A stretch of 64,000 nucleotides of DNA from Pseudomonas fluorescens (GTDB taxonomy: Bacteria > Pseudomonadota > Gammaproteobacteria > Pseudomonadales > Pseudomonadaceae): positions 39,443 to 103,442 of the forward strand of contig NZ_CABVGX010000020.1 in assembly GCF_902497625.1 (NCBI RefSeq), written 5' to 3'. Positions 1 through 8,767 of this stretch are shown in pieces; position 1 is the first letter of the stretch, and each line of letters opens with the position of its first letter. Below the pieces are notes generated by a model. That model worked only from the letters and a program-made list of their open reading frames with translations. It had not been told where the DNA came from and made no database searches. The position numbers and the translations under genes are program-made.

Positions 1-1749
1 GGGCGAGGTTTTCACAGGCATGACTTGGGCTGGCAACAGATGGCCGGCACTCATCAAGGCCAACTGCGCAAAGTTGATCAGCACGCCGGTGAGATGCGCC
101 GACGCTTGCTCTTTGTCGCCTTTGCTCCAGTCCTCGATGCCCTCGGCCAACTCGGCGAGCATTTGCCCGACCATCACGCCCAGAACCGCTTCGCCGAGGC
201 CAGGCACCAGCATCGCGCCGAAATTGAAAACGTTCCAGGCGATGTCCAGCACACTGGTCAGGCGTCTCCAGCGGGTGATGGCATCTTCGTCGCCGGTGGG
301 CACGGCGATTTTGCGGGCATCGGCGATGGCCTTGTCACGGCGCTGTCGGAACAGTACATCCCAGAGTTCGTCTTTGATGACGTTGGTGACCGGTTCTGCG
401 TTGGGGTTTTCGATTGCGGTCTCGCGCCACCATGGTCCCATGTCCAAGGGCTCACGCGGGTGCCAAGTGATGGCAGTCAGGCGTTCGTTGGCCCGGGCAA
501 AAAATTTGCCCTTGTCCTGCTGGTCCACGAAGCGGCTGAAAAACTCCTGATACTGCGGCGTGCGAAGCTGCGTGAGCAAGGTCGACATAAAATCGCTCAG
601 CGAGGCATATTCTTTTAGCGGATGTTGCGGGTCGTCCGGAATATAGGCAATCAACGGGCCGTTCAAACGGCTCTGGTTATAAATATCCTCTTTGCGTAAG
701 GCTTCATCAACAACGCCCTGTGGACCATTCGCGAAAAAATTCTGAATCAATTTATAGTGTTCATATGCGTTTCCCGATAACGCCGGTATTCGCCGAGACC
801 AATCGAGCCAGAACTTCAAGCTAGCCGGCGTCAGTGCGTCGACTGCCTTCTTTATTTCAGATGGTTCGCTTACCGCACTGAACAGGACAATGCCGGTCAT
901 TTTAAAACCCATCAAAGACAGCCGATGATTGAGCAGCGGGCGACCGTCGAGGGTGGCTTGCTGACCCTCCACGACTCTGGTCAGGCGATCATAAGCGGCG
1001 GCGCTAACGTCCCCCTTCAATCGTGCAGTGAGCGCTGCCAGCCTGAAAGCGGATTTCTCGCTGGCTATCGATCGCGCCTTCAAGGCCAACGCTGCCGTCG
1101 CATCCTTTGGCTGCAACAGCGCCTTGATATGGTTCTGATATTGCCCGCCAATGTCCAACGTCCGACACAGGCTCGCAAACTTCTCAGGAGTAAGGGTATC
1201 GATGCGTTGAGGGCGCCCCTGAAGGTCCTTGCGCAAGATGCCCGAACCCTCCCGGAACGCGCCCGCACGGGTTTCGGCGTCTTCGAAGTTATGCAGTGCC
1301 GCCGCTAGCAGCGAACTCTGGCGGATACGACTGGCGCCGGTGTCGAGGCCAAAGATGATCGTGTCCGGCACGTAAAGATGCAGGGACAGCGCTTGCGGAT
1401 CGTGCGCGGCACCGAACTGAGCTTGCATCGCAGTGGCCAGCAACGGCTTGGCGAAGGTTTCGATATCGCTCTGCAAATCCACCAGCGCGCCGTCGAGTTC
1501 GGCCTGCAAACGCCAATGTTCATCAATCAACGCTTTCAATTGCTGACGCTCCTCTGCCACCGCGCTGGAATACCAGTCCGGCGTCTTTGCATTCAGAGTC
1601 AGCATTGACTTCAGGGTCGCGGGAGATGCTTTTTTTATTGCCTCGGGAATGACCTTGTTGATCCGGTGCTGGTGAACACTTTCGCCAACTTCGGCAACTT
1701 CCGTGGCAGACGAAACATTCGCCGGATTGCTTCCTTGCAAATCAGACAT
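1..1749 (-). CDS. Large toxin-like protein (dermonecrotic toxin / DUF6543-type N-terminus), 3' end beyond window
   Basis: An unbroken reading frame of 583 codons begins with ATG at 1749 and is still open at base 1, so the gene is cut by the window edge. It begins MSDLQGSNPANVSSATEVAE and has no signal peptide. Much of the visible part is alpha-helical in character and contains motifs such as LYVPDTIIFGLDTG (about residue 125-140) and, near the edge, a hydrophobic stretch FNFGAMLVPGLGEAVLGVMV followed by GIEDWSKGD. This combination is typical of very large Pseudomonas proteins annotated as dermonecrotic-toxin-domain/DUF6543 proteins, some of which carry leucine-rich repeats and an NEL ubiquitin-ligase C-terminus. 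The effector part is not visible here, so the activity is unknown. Family assignment is from memory of motif style, moderately sure; the open frame itself is certain. Confidence 0.75.
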   Translation of the reverse strand, partial: MSDLQGSNPANVSSATEVAEVGESVHQHRINKVIPEAIKKASPATLKSMLTLNAKTPDWYSSAVAEERQQLKALIDEHWRLQAELDGALVDLQSDIETFAKPLLATAMQAQFGAAHDPQALSLHLYVPDTIIFGLDTGASRIRQSSLLAAALHNFEDAETRAGAFREGSGILRKDLQGRPQRIDTLTPEKFASLCRTLDIGGQYQNHIKALLQPKDATAALALKARSIASEKSAFRLAALTARLKGDVSAAAYDRLTRVVEGQQATLDGRPLLNHRLSLMGFKMTGIVLFSAVSEPSEIKKAVDALTPASLKFWLDWSRRIPALSGNAYEHYKLIQNFFANGPQGVVDEALRKEDIYNQSRLNGPLIAYIPDDPQHPLKEYASLSDFMSTLLTQLRTPQYQEFFSRFVDQQDKGKFFARANERLTAITWHPREPLDMGPWWRETAIENPNAEPVTNVIKDELWDVLFRQRRDKAIADARKIAVPTGDEDAITRWRRLTSVLDIAWNVFNFGAMLVPGLGEAVLGVMVGQMLAELAEGIEDWSKGDKEQASAHLTGVLINFAQLALMSAGHLLPAQVMPVKTSP

Positions 1750-1989
1750 GACTTCAACCTTCTTATAAATAGTGAAGTCAACAGACTATGCAAACACCGG
1801 CAAAAAAAAAGCCTGAATAACTGTTCATCAGCTAAAGAAAAAAGGCGTTTATCTTTCGAGAAACAAAAGCATCGACATATATTTATACCACCGCCGATAG
1901 TGCCAGGCGTGCTGTCTTCCTTGAGCAGGTTTATTTCCAGCCCAAAGGCGCTACCATGCGTCACATTCAGCCCGCACAGGTAACAGGCC

Positions 1990-3117
1990 ATGCGACTACC
2001 CGATTTCATCAGGCAACATGTGGAGCGCATCGTCGATGAATGGGAAGCCTTCGCCAGGACGGTTACGCCGGCGGCAGAACACATGGACCGAACGGCTCTG
2101 CGTGATCACGCTGCGGAAATTTTGTTGGCCGCGGCCCGCGACATGACCACCGCGCAAACCGCCAGCGAACAGGTGGCCAAGGCCAAGGGTGAAGGGCCCG
2201 AGAAAACCCCGAGCCTGGACGAAGCAGGCGCCAGCCATGGTGAGCTGCGGCATACCGTTGGCTTCGATCTGGTGCAGATGACCAGCGAGTTTCGCCACTT
2301 GCGCGCCTGTGTGATTCGCCTGTGGGTGGACAGTCTGCAATCACCGGACCTCGCCTACTTTCAGGACATGATCCGGTTCAATGAGGCCATCGATGAAGCA
2401 TTGGCGGAGTCCACGGCGGCTTATGCCGAACAGGTCAACCGCTCGCGGGACATTTTTCTGGCCATCCTGGGTCATGATTTGCGTGCCCCCCTGCAAGCAG
2501 TGAGCATGTCCACCGAATTGCTCATGCGCAAAACCACGCTCCAAGGCGATGCGCTGGCCTGCGCGATCAACATCAAACGCGGTGCGCGGCACATGGCGGT
2601 GATGGTGAGTGATTTGCTGGAGCTGGTGCGTAGTCGTCTGGGCAAGAGTTTGCCCATCCAGCCATCACCGATGGACTTCGCCGACACCGCCCATGCGGCG
2701 ATTGCCGAAGCCTGCGCCGGCAATCCCGAGTGTGACCCGGCGCTGACCGTGCACGGCGACACCCATGGTGTCTGGGATGCCGGACGGCTCAGCCAGATGC
2801 TGCAGAACCTGATCGGCAATGCCTTGCAGCACGGTGCGAGCAAACGCGAGGTCACACTGACCCTGACCGGGGAGAGCGACGCGGTTCGTCTTGAAGTGCA
2901 CAACTTCGGCACGCCAATCCCCGAAGAAGCCATCGGCACCATTTTCGATCCGCTGGTGCGCAGTTCCGAGGAAGAGCCGGGGCAGCCGTCCACAAGCCTG
3001 GGTCTGGGTCTGTTTATCGTCAAGGAAGTGGTCAACGCGCATAAAGGCTCGATTGAAGTAACCTCGAACGAGACCGATGGCACGCTGTTCACAGTGAGAC
3101 TGCCGCGCAGAATCTGA
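1990..3117 (+). CDS. Soluble sensor histidine kinase
   Basis: A 375-residue cytoplasmic kinase with no membrane segment. Residues 1-150 are helical (start MRLPDFIRQHVERIVDEWEA) and resemble the RsbRD-type N-terminal sensor domain found in stress-response regulators. The HisKA domain has the phospho-acceptor His162 in GHDLRAPLQA; the ATPase domain shows the N box (LQNLIGNALQHGA, Asn273/Asn277) and a G box GLGLF at 338-342. It would autophosphorylate and pass phosphate to a response regulator, but none is encoded next to it, so it is an orphan here. It is transcribed divergently from the toxin-like gene at the left edge. Signal unknown. Kinase identity is firm, the N-terminal domain name is an inference. 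Confidence 0.9.
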   Translation: MRLPDFIRQHVERIVDEWEAFARTVTPAAEHMDRTALRDHAAEILLAAARDMTTAQTASEQVAKAKGEGPEKTPSLDEAGASHGELRHTVGFDLVQMTSEFRHLRACVIRLWVDSLQSPDLAYFQDMIRFNEAIDEALAESTAAYAEQVNRSRDIFLAILGHDLRAPLQAVSMSTELLMRKTTLQGDALACAINIKRGARHMAVMVSDLLELVRSRLGKSLPIQPSPMDFADTAHAAIAEACAGNPECDPALTVHGDTHGVWDAGRLSQMLQNLIGNALQHGASKREVTLTLTGESDAVRLEVHNFGTPIPEEAIGTIFDPLVRSSEEEPGQPSTSLGLGLFIVKEVVNAHKGSIEVTSNETDGTLFTVRLPRRI

Positions 3118-3135
3118 AACACGGAACCCACCTGC

Positions 3136-3260
3136 AGCAGCCCGTAGCAGCCCGTAGCAGCCCGTAGGAGCTGTCGAGTGAAACGAGGCTGCGATCTTTT
3201 AACGTTCATAAACAACCAAGTGCAACAGATCGCAGCCTCGTCTCACTCGACAGCTCCTAC
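3136..3260. repeat. REP-like inverted repeat with tandem decamers at its left edge
   Basis: Left arm 3164-3200 (GTAGGAGCTGTCGAGTGAAA, then GAGGCTGCGATC) pairs with right arm 3227-3260 with one or two mismatches, loop about 26 bases. Immediately left, the decamer AGCAGCCCGT is repeated three times (3136-3165). The same element occurs near 33.2 kb. It lies 3' of the histidine kinase gene and could act as a hairpin terminator or mRNA stabiliser, or be a non-autonomous REPIN. From 3261 to 3415 I see only a small hairpin (CTGCC...GGCAG) and no gene. Confidence 0.85.
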
Positions 3261-3415
3261 AGGGGAATGTGTTCTTACACCTGCGGATCCCCCGCCCGAG
3301 GCAAGCCGTTCGCAGCCAGACCTGACTATCAGTTCTGCCAGTTCACCAAAAACGGTGGGGCAGTCAGACTGAGGGCATCGATCCAAGTCGAATCTCTCAC
3401 AAGATAGGCACCGGC

Positions 3416-4321
3416 ATGCTCAACTCAGTCGCTAGTAACAACCGCCAGTTCTGCACGATATTGCTGGCTGCCGACCAACAGAATTCAATATTCGCCGAGC
3501 AGGTGGAAGGCCAGCTCAATCCCGTCGCTTATTCCGCATACGGCCATCAGTCGGCGTCTCGGCCGATAGCCACGCGGTTAGGGTTTAGCGGTGAGTTAAG
3601 CGAGAGGATGTCGGGATGGTATCTGCTGGGTAATGGCTATCGCGCTTACAACCCCACCTTGATGCACTTTCACAGCCCGGACAGTTTGAGCCCGTTTGGG
3701 GAGGGTGGGCTAAATGCGTATATGTATTGCGTGGGGGATCCGGTGAATTTCAGGGATCCGACTGGGCATGTAAAGCTCCCACGAATTTTTCGTCGCACGC
3801 GCCCGCGCGCAACATTGCTCCAACGTCCTCAAATGGCAGCTATTGCTAACGATTATGTAGCAATTCCAGCGACCTCATCGTCTGCAGCTCGGCCTTCAAA
3901 TATCCAGTTGGGGCAGTTGCCAGAAATACAGACGGAACGTCGACTCCCTTTCTCACATCAAAACAGCACATCTCCACGAACGTCCATGCCTATCAACGCT
4001 GCACCGCCTCGTCCACCAAAGAAAAATGTCATACCCGTTCATTCAAAGCCTAACGTCGCTAACGCTGACGAGTCGCATCGTACGGCTTATAACTCGGTTG
4101 AACCGCTGCCCAGTACCAGCTCTAAACCATCGACGCTCTTGCCCGATATTTCTTCCAATAGCTCAAAATATGCCCCTGTGCCTCCGACGAGAGTGCTACC
4201 GAGTGGCGCCTCGCGCCAGTATTCTGTGACATTCGACACGCACGGCAACCCCACCCAAGACAGTGTGCTGAAAATGTCTTTGGACCAAATAGCGGGCCTG
4301 GTCAGAAACGAAAAAAAATAG
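3416..4321 (+). CDS. Stand-alone RHS repeat-associated core protein with variable C-terminal tail
   Basis: Residues 34-118 form the RHS-associated core: a YSAYGH start, SGWYLLGNGYRAYNPTLM, FHSPDSLSPFG and the signature DPVNFRDPTGH that marks the junction between core and tip in RHS/YD toxins. Upstream there is no long RHS repeat array; the whole gene is only 301 residues, as in a family of short free-standing RHS core proteins common in Pseudomonas. The 183-residue tail after PTGH is rich in Pro, Ser and Arg, is lower in GC than its surroundings and matches no toxin fold I recognise. AGG stands 6 bases before the chosen ATG. No immunity-like gene follows on the same strand. Role (toxin tip donor, decoy or adhesin-like) unknown. 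Confidence 0.75.
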   Translation: MLNSVASNNRQFCTILLAADQQNSIFAEQVEGQLNPVAYSAYGHQSASRPIATRLGFSGELSERMSGWYLLGNGYRAYNPTLMHFHSPDSLSPFGEGGLNAYMYCVGDPVNFRDPTGHVKLPRIFRRTRPRATLLQRPQMAAIANDYVAIPATSSSAARPSNIQLGQLPEIQTERRLPFSHQNSTSPRTSMPINAAPPRPPKKNVIPVHSKPNVANADESHRTAYNSVEPLPSTSSKPSTLLPDISSNSSKYAPVPPTRVLPSGASRQYSVTFDTHGNPTQDSVLKMSLDQIAGLVRNEKK

Positions 4322-4369
4322 ACTAAGCGTGCCTGTTCCATACACCTCAGGTATCGTCTCGCGAAGCGG

Positions 4370-4675
4370 TTACTCCCCCACCAACCGCCCCAACCGCTGC
4401 TTGAGCATGCTGTTCTCCGCCCTCAGCTGTTGAACCTCTTCGAGCAGATCAAGCGCGAGCGCAACTCCTTCCCACTCCAGCTCCAAATCGTGCCGCAACT
4501 TGGCGGCACGTTTGGCCAGTGCCAATTCGAAATCGGTGAATCGCCAGTCACGGGGTTGTGTGCCCTGCGGCTCAAGAATCCCGTGTTCGACGATTTCGAT
4601 TACGTAGACGTCCGATAGCTGCGACGCCTCGCAGAACTCTGCCATGTCCAGATGAACGATCAGGGGGTTGCTCAT
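4370..4675 (-). CDS. cbpM: Chaperone modulator CbpM
   Basis: A 101-residue protein whose central part (VIEIVEHGILEPQG, then DWRFTDFELALAKRAAKLRHDLELEW) is the MerR-like helical fold of CbpM, followed by a leucine-rich C-terminal coiled coil (LEEVQQLRAENSMLKQRLGRL). CbpM binds the J-domain of CbpA and blocks both its DNA binding and its DnaK co-chaperone activity. It lies 23 bases downstream of cbpA on the same strand, the usual cbpA-cbpM order, so both are probably made from one transcript. Confidence 0.92.
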   Translation of the reverse strand: MSNPLIVHLDMAEFCEASQLSDVYVIEIVEHGILEPQGTQPRDWRFTDFELALAKRAAKLRHDLELEWEGVALALDLLEEVQQLRAENSMLKQRLGRLVGE

Positions 4676-4698
4676 GACGGGCTACTCCGTGTCTTCGA

Positions 4699-5649
4699 TC
4701 AGAAATTTTCACGCGGGTTGAACGCGGCTTTGCGAGCCAGTTCCTGCCACAACGTCTTGACCTCATCGTTTGCAGTTTTTGGCATGACGGCCTTGAGCTG
4801 CACGAACAGGTAGCCGCGCTCGCCCGCCTTGTTCTGCAGGCCGTGTCCTTTGGCGCGCATACGCTGGCCATTCTGACTGCCGGCCGGGACCTTGAGGTTG
4901 ATCTTGCCGGTCAGCGTCGGCACCGCCACTTCAGCACCCAGGGCCAGTTCCCACGGCGCCAGCGGCAAGGTGATGATCAGGTTTTCGCCTTCGACGTCGA
5001 ACTTGGGATGCGGTGCGAAACGGATAATCAGGTACAAATCGCCGTTGGCCCCGCCACCAATGCCGGGCGCGCCCTGGCCTTTGAGGCGGATGCGCTCGCC
5101 ATCGGTTACGCCCGCAGGAATCTTCACGTTGAGGCTTTTGGTGGTGTTGCTCACATGCTGGCCGGCAGCGTTGTACTGCGGCACCTGGAACGTCACCTTT
5201 TTCGATTCGTTCGCCAGGGTCTCTTCGAGAAAAACCGCCAATTCCATTTCCACGTCTTGCCCTCGACGTCCGGTGCTGCGACGCGATTCTCCACCACCAT
5301 TGAAGCCCGGCCCACGGTTGCCGAAGATCGAACTGAAGAAGTCCGAAAAATCGCCTGTGTCCTGACCACCACCGAAGCCACCTGCACCACGCCCCTGCCA
5401 CCCGGGCGGGCCCTGGAACGGCTGGCCATGCTGACCGTACTTGCGCAGGTCGTCATATTCGGCGCGTTTGTCGGCACTTTTCAGCGCTTCATAAGCTTCC
5501 GACGCGTCCTTGAACTTGGACTCGGCGTCTTTTTCCTTGCTGACATCGGGGTGGTATTTGCGCGCAAGTTTGCGATAAGCGGCCTTGATGGTCTTATCGT
5601 CCGCGGTCGGTTCCACACCGAGAATCTTGTAATAGTCTTTGAAGTCCAT
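4699..5649 (-). CDS. cbpA: DnaJ-like co-chaperone / curved DNA-binding protein CbpA
   Basis: The 316-residue protein starts [20 protein letters not shown]. The J-domain (1-70) has the HPD tripeptide in [11 protein letters not shown] that stimulates DnaK ATPase. A Gly/Phe-rich linker (about 75-125) follows, then two DnaJ C-terminal substrate-binding beta domains with no zinc-finger cysteines, as in CbpA rather than DnaJ. An in-frame ATG five codons upstream (5664) is possible, but neither has a strong ribosome site and the family normally begins at MDFKDYY. Downstream cbpM encodes its inhibitor. Acts in the cytoplasm/nucleoid in stress and stationary phase. Confidence 0.95.
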   Translation of the reverse strand: MDFKDYYKILGVEPTADDKTIKAAYRKLARKYHPDVSKEKDAESKFKDASEAYEALKSADKRAEYDDLRKYGQHGQPFQGPPGWQGRGAGGFGGGQDTGDFSDFFSSIFGNRGPGFNGGGESRRSTGRRGQDVEMELAVFLEETLANESKKVTFQVPQYNAAGQHVSNTTKSLNVKIPAGVTDGERIRLKGQGAPGIGGGANGDLYLIIRFAPHPKFDVEGENLIITLPLAPWELALGAEVAVPTLTGKINLKVPAGSQNGQRMRAKGHGLQNKAGERGYLFVQLKAVMPKTANDEVKTLWQELARKAAFNPRENF

Positions 5650-5946
5650 CGTGGGAATCACCATCCATTATCGAAATCGCGCAGCCAGGTACAGCATGCT
5701 CTTGTTTGGGGGTGTCTGGATTGACCGATCTCAAGGGTGTGACCGGGCGGCGCATCAGAAGTTTATCGGCAGCGGCGGGTGGTTCTTGCGACCGCCCACT
5801 GTCTACCAGAGCCAATGCAGACAAGTTTGGGGCATCCGGCCATCTTATCAAGGCGCCGATCAGTGATTTAGCGGATAGTCGGCCTTCGAATCTGTGCCGC
5901 ACTGACATACACTGCGCGGCCGTTTTTTAACCGGAACCCGAAAGAC

Positions 5947-7221
5947 ATGAAGAACGCATCTCCAGCCCGTGCCTGCGGTATCGACTTCGGCACATCCAAC
6001 TCCACCGTCGGCTGGCTGCGCCCCGGCATGGAAACGCTGATCGCGCTGGAGGACGACAAGATCACTCTGCCATCGGTGGTCTTCTTCAACATGGAAGAAC
6101 GCCGCCCGGTGTACGGCCGCCTGGCGCTGCACGAATACCTGGAGGGCTACGAAGGCCGCCTGATGCGCTCGCTCAAGAGTTTGCTGGGTTCCAAGCTGAT
6201 CAAGCACGATACCAGTGTCCTCGGCACAGCCATGCCGTTCAAGGACCTGCTCGGGTTGTTTATCGGCCAATTGAAGCTGCGTGCCGAAACCGCGGCCGGT
6301 CGCGAGTTCGAGGAAGTGGTATTAGGCCGTCCGGTGTTTTTCGTCGATGACGATGAGATGGCCGACCAGGAAGCAGAGAACACCTTGGTCGATGTGGCCC
6401 GTGCCATCGGTTTCAAGGATGTGTCATTCCAGTACGAGCCGATTGCAGCGGCCTTCGACTACGAGTCGACCATTGAAAAAGAAGAGCTGGTGCTGATCGT
6501 CGACATTGGCGGCGGTACCTCCGACTTTTCCCTGGTGCGCCTGTCACCCGAACGTCGCCACTACGACAATCGACATGACGACATCCTCGCCACCGGTGGT
6601 GTGCACATCGGCGGTACCGATTTCGACAAGCAGCTGAGCCTGCACGGGCTGATGCCTCTGTTCGGCTATGGCAGCCGGATGAAGAGCGGCGCCTACATGC
6701 CGACCAGCCACCACATGAACCTGGCGACCTGGCACACGATCAACTCGGTGTACTCGCAGAAATCGACCCTGGCCCTGGGCAGCATGCGCTACGACATCGA
6801 AGACACCGGCGGCATCGACCGTCTGTTCAAGTTGATCGAGCAACGCGCCGGGCACTGGCTGGCCATGGAAGTGGAAGAGACCAAGATCCAGCTGACCCAT
6901 GCCGACAGCCGCCATGTGCCGCTGGACCGCATCGAGCCGGGGTTGAGCGTGGAGCTGAGCCGGGCGCTGTTCGAGTCGGCCATCGACAATCTGCTGGAGC
7001 GCGTGCGCAACAGCGTGACCCGGCTGCTGACCGACGCCAATGTGCGCGTGGACCAGGTCGACACGGTGTTCTTCACCGGAGGATCAAGTGGTATCCCGGC
7101 ACTGCGCAACAGTGTTTCGGCAATGTTGCCTAACGCGCGGCATGTGGAAGGCAACATCTTTGGCAGCATCGGCAGCGGTCTGGCGATTGAAGCCTCAAAA
7201 CGTTACGGCCCGATGGAGTGA
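5947..7221 (+). CDS. yegD: YegD-type Hsp70 family chaperone
   Basis: A 424-residue Hsp70 relative that consists almost only of the actin-like ATPase domain. Phosphate-1 loop GIDFGTSNSTVGW is at residues 11-23, the phosphate-2 loop VDIGGGTSDFSLV near 186 and the adenosine motif FFTGGSSGIPALR near 375. The 70-residue insert containing YMPTSHHMNLATWHTI and the lack of the substrate-binding beta domain are as in E. coli YegD. It is divergent from cbpA, which fits a chaperone neighbourhood, though YegD's clients are unknown. The 297-base divergent gap holds no gene; no clear sigma-32 promoter was recognised. Confidence 0.93.
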   Translation: MKNASPARACGIDFGTSNSTVGWLRPGMETLIALEDDKITLPSVVFFNMEERRPVYGRLALHEYLEGYEGRLMRSLKSLLGSKLIKHDTSVLGTAMPFKDLLGLFIGQLKLRAETAAGREFEEVVLGRPVFFVDDDEMADQEAENTLVDVARAIGFKDVSFQYEPIAAAFDYESTIEKEELVLIVDIGGGTSDFSLVRLSPERRHYDNRHDDILATGGVHIGGTDFDKQLSLHGLMPLFGYGSRMKSGAYMPTSHHMNLATWHTINSVYSQKSTLALGSMRYDIEDTGGIDRLFKLIEQRAGHWLAMEVEETKIQLTHADSRHVPLDRIEPGLSVELSRALFESAIDNLLERVRNSVTRLLTDANVRVDQVDTVFFTGGSSGIPALRNSVSAMLPNARHVEGNIFGSIGSGLAIEASKRYGPME

Positions 7222-7250
7222 CACCGACGCCCTGTAGTGAGGGGATCCCT

Positions 7251-7373
7251 TGTGGCGAGGGGGCTTGCCCCCGTTGGGCTGCGAAGCAGCCCTGAAACTA
7301 TTCAACTCGATAAGTCTGAAGAAATGCAGGGGACTGCTGCGCAGTCCAACGGGGGCAAGCCCCCTCACCACAG
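7251..7373. repeat. REPIN-like inverted repeat (GTGGCGAGGGGGCTTGCCCC family)
   Basis: Left arm TGTGGCGAGGGGGCTTGCCC at 7251 plus GCTGCGAAGCAGCC, right arm GCGCAGTCC...GGGGGCAAGCCCCCTCACCACA ending at 7372; loop about 45 bases. A very similar pair stands at 37.8 kb, 3' of dnaB. Each arm is itself a small palindrome, as in REP doublets mobilised by RAYT transposases. It lies just after yegD. Confidence 0.85.
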
Positions 7374-7377
7374 TAGA

Positions 7378-7522
7378 TCAACTGCTCAACTGCTCAACTG
7401 CTCAACTGCTCACTGCTCATCTGCACAACTGCTCAACTGCTCAACTGCTCAACTACACAACTACACAACTGCACAACTGCACAACTGCACAACTGCTCAA
7501 CTGCTCAACTGCTCAACTGCTC
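7378..7522. repeat. Octanucleotide tandem repeat (AACTGCTC and variants)
   Basis: About 18 head-to-tail copies of an 8-bp unit: blocks of AACTGCTC flank central variants AACTACAC and AACTGCAC; one copy is interrupted (ACTGCTCATCTGCAC). The array ends nine bases before the stop codon region of the AI-2E permease gene on the other strand and begins right after the REPIN. It lies in the 3'-3' gap between yegD and the permease, so length change by slippage would alter only the intergenic distance and mRNA ends. Open frames through it encode only low-complexity Leu/Asn/Cys/Thr strings and are not taken as genes. Confidence 0.92.
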
Positions 7523-7530
7523 ACAGCGGA

Positions 7531-8544
7531 TCAAACCATCCCCACTTGCTTCAACTCGCTCTTCAGGTACGCATAATAAATCGGCCCCGCCACTACCCCC
7601 GGCAGGCCGAATGCGGCCTCGAACACCAGCATTGCCAAAAGCAACTCCCACGACTTGGCACTGATCTGCCCGCCGACAATGCGCGCGTTGAGGAAGTATT
7701 CGAGCTTGTGGATAACAATCAGATACCCCAGCGCCGCTACCGCGACCCAGATCGACAGTGACAACCCGACAATGGTGATCAGTGTGTTCGAGATCAGGTT
7801 GCCGATCACCGGCAGCAGACCGAGCAGGAAGGTCAGCACGATAAGCGTTTTGGTCAGCGGCAACTTGATGCCAAACATCGGCAACACCACCGCCAGGAAA
7901 ATTCCGGTAAAGAAGGTGTTGAGCAGCGAAATCTTGATCTGCGCAAACACGATGTTGCGAAAGGCCTGGACCAACAGGTGCAGGCGATCGAACAGTGCGG
8001 CTGCCAGCGGTTTGCGCTTGGTCAGGTCCGGTACGCGTTGCAGGGCGATGATCGCGCCCAGCACCATGCCGATCAGCAGCGTCACAAACATGTGCGCGGC
8101 GTCTTTGCCGACCAATTGCAAATCGCTGAGGTGCTTGCTCATCCATTCGCCAATGGCCACGCGAAACTCAGCCGCACTGGCCGGCAGATAGGCATCGATG
8201 AACGGCGGCAGTTGCCCGCGCGCCCGATCGACCACAACCATGAACTTATCGAGCGACGCCCCGGGATTCTCTACTTCGTGCAGTAGAAAGCTGATAGCGC
8301 CGGCAAAGAGCAGCGCCAGGGCACTGACCACTAACGTCCCCAGCAACGCGACTGCCAGCCAACGCGCACGCCGACCTTCGATCAGGCGCTGCAACTGCGG
8401 GGTGAGCATGTTGACCAGTTCGAACACCAGCAAACCGGCCAGCAGACTGGGTAATAATCGAAGCGGAAGCACCAGCAGCAAGCCACCAAAGATGATGACC
8501 CAACTGATCACCAGCAAAACCTGGCGTTGAGAGAACGTTGGCAT
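7531..8544 (-). CDS. AI-2E family transporter (PerM/YdiK-like permease)
   Basis: A 337-residue inner-membrane protein with two N-terminal segments (VLLVISWVIIFGGLLLVL), a long cytoplasmic stretch, and a C-terminal cluster of five or so segments carrying the family signature GLLPVIGNLISNTLITIVGL and, at the end, GLPGVVAGPIYYAYLKSEL. These are features of the UPF0118/AI-2E exporter family. Substrate cannot be told; other members move autoinducer-2, sodium/protons or are uncharacterised. Single gene; the 223-base gap upstream to psiF contains no gene. Confidence 0.88.
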   Translation of the reverse strand: MPTFSQRQVLLVISWVIIFGGLLLVLPLRLLPSLLAGLLVFELVNMLTPQLQRLIEGRRARWLAVALLGTLVVSALALLFAGAISFLLHEVENPGASLDKFMVVVDRARGQLPPFIDAYLPASAAEFRVAIGEWMSKHLSDLQLVGKDAAHMFVTLLIGMVLGAIIALQRVPDLTKRKPLAAALFDRLHLLVQAFRNIVFAQIKISLLNTFFTGIFLAVVLPMFGIKLPLTKTLIVLTFLLGLLPVIGNLISNTLITIVGLSLSIWVAVAALGYLIVIHKLEYFLNARIVGGQISAKSWELLLAMLVFEAAFGLPGVVAGPIYYAYLKSELKQVGMV

Positions 8545-8767
8545 ACAGCCTCAAAACGGACGGCGAAAAGGATTGGCAGTCTGCCAGCGTTCCGGGAGGA
8601 GCACTAGGATTGTATGGGTCAGCGTGAGTCGGGATTTTTGCGGCGCCTCAAGACCTCATCGCGGGTTTCTCAGGTGCCCAGGGCATTCTGCTCGACCTTC
8701 AACACAGCATCGAGCGAGCGCGCCAACGTTAAGGCCCTTACGGTCCCCGGCGATTCCCACCTGAGGC

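Noticed and set aside
7237..7761. Plus-strand frames through the octanucleotide array giving repeats such as QLLNCSTAQ
   Set aside because: Any frame through an 8-bp repeat without stops gives such strings; they run into the antisense of the AI-2E gene and lack start signals.
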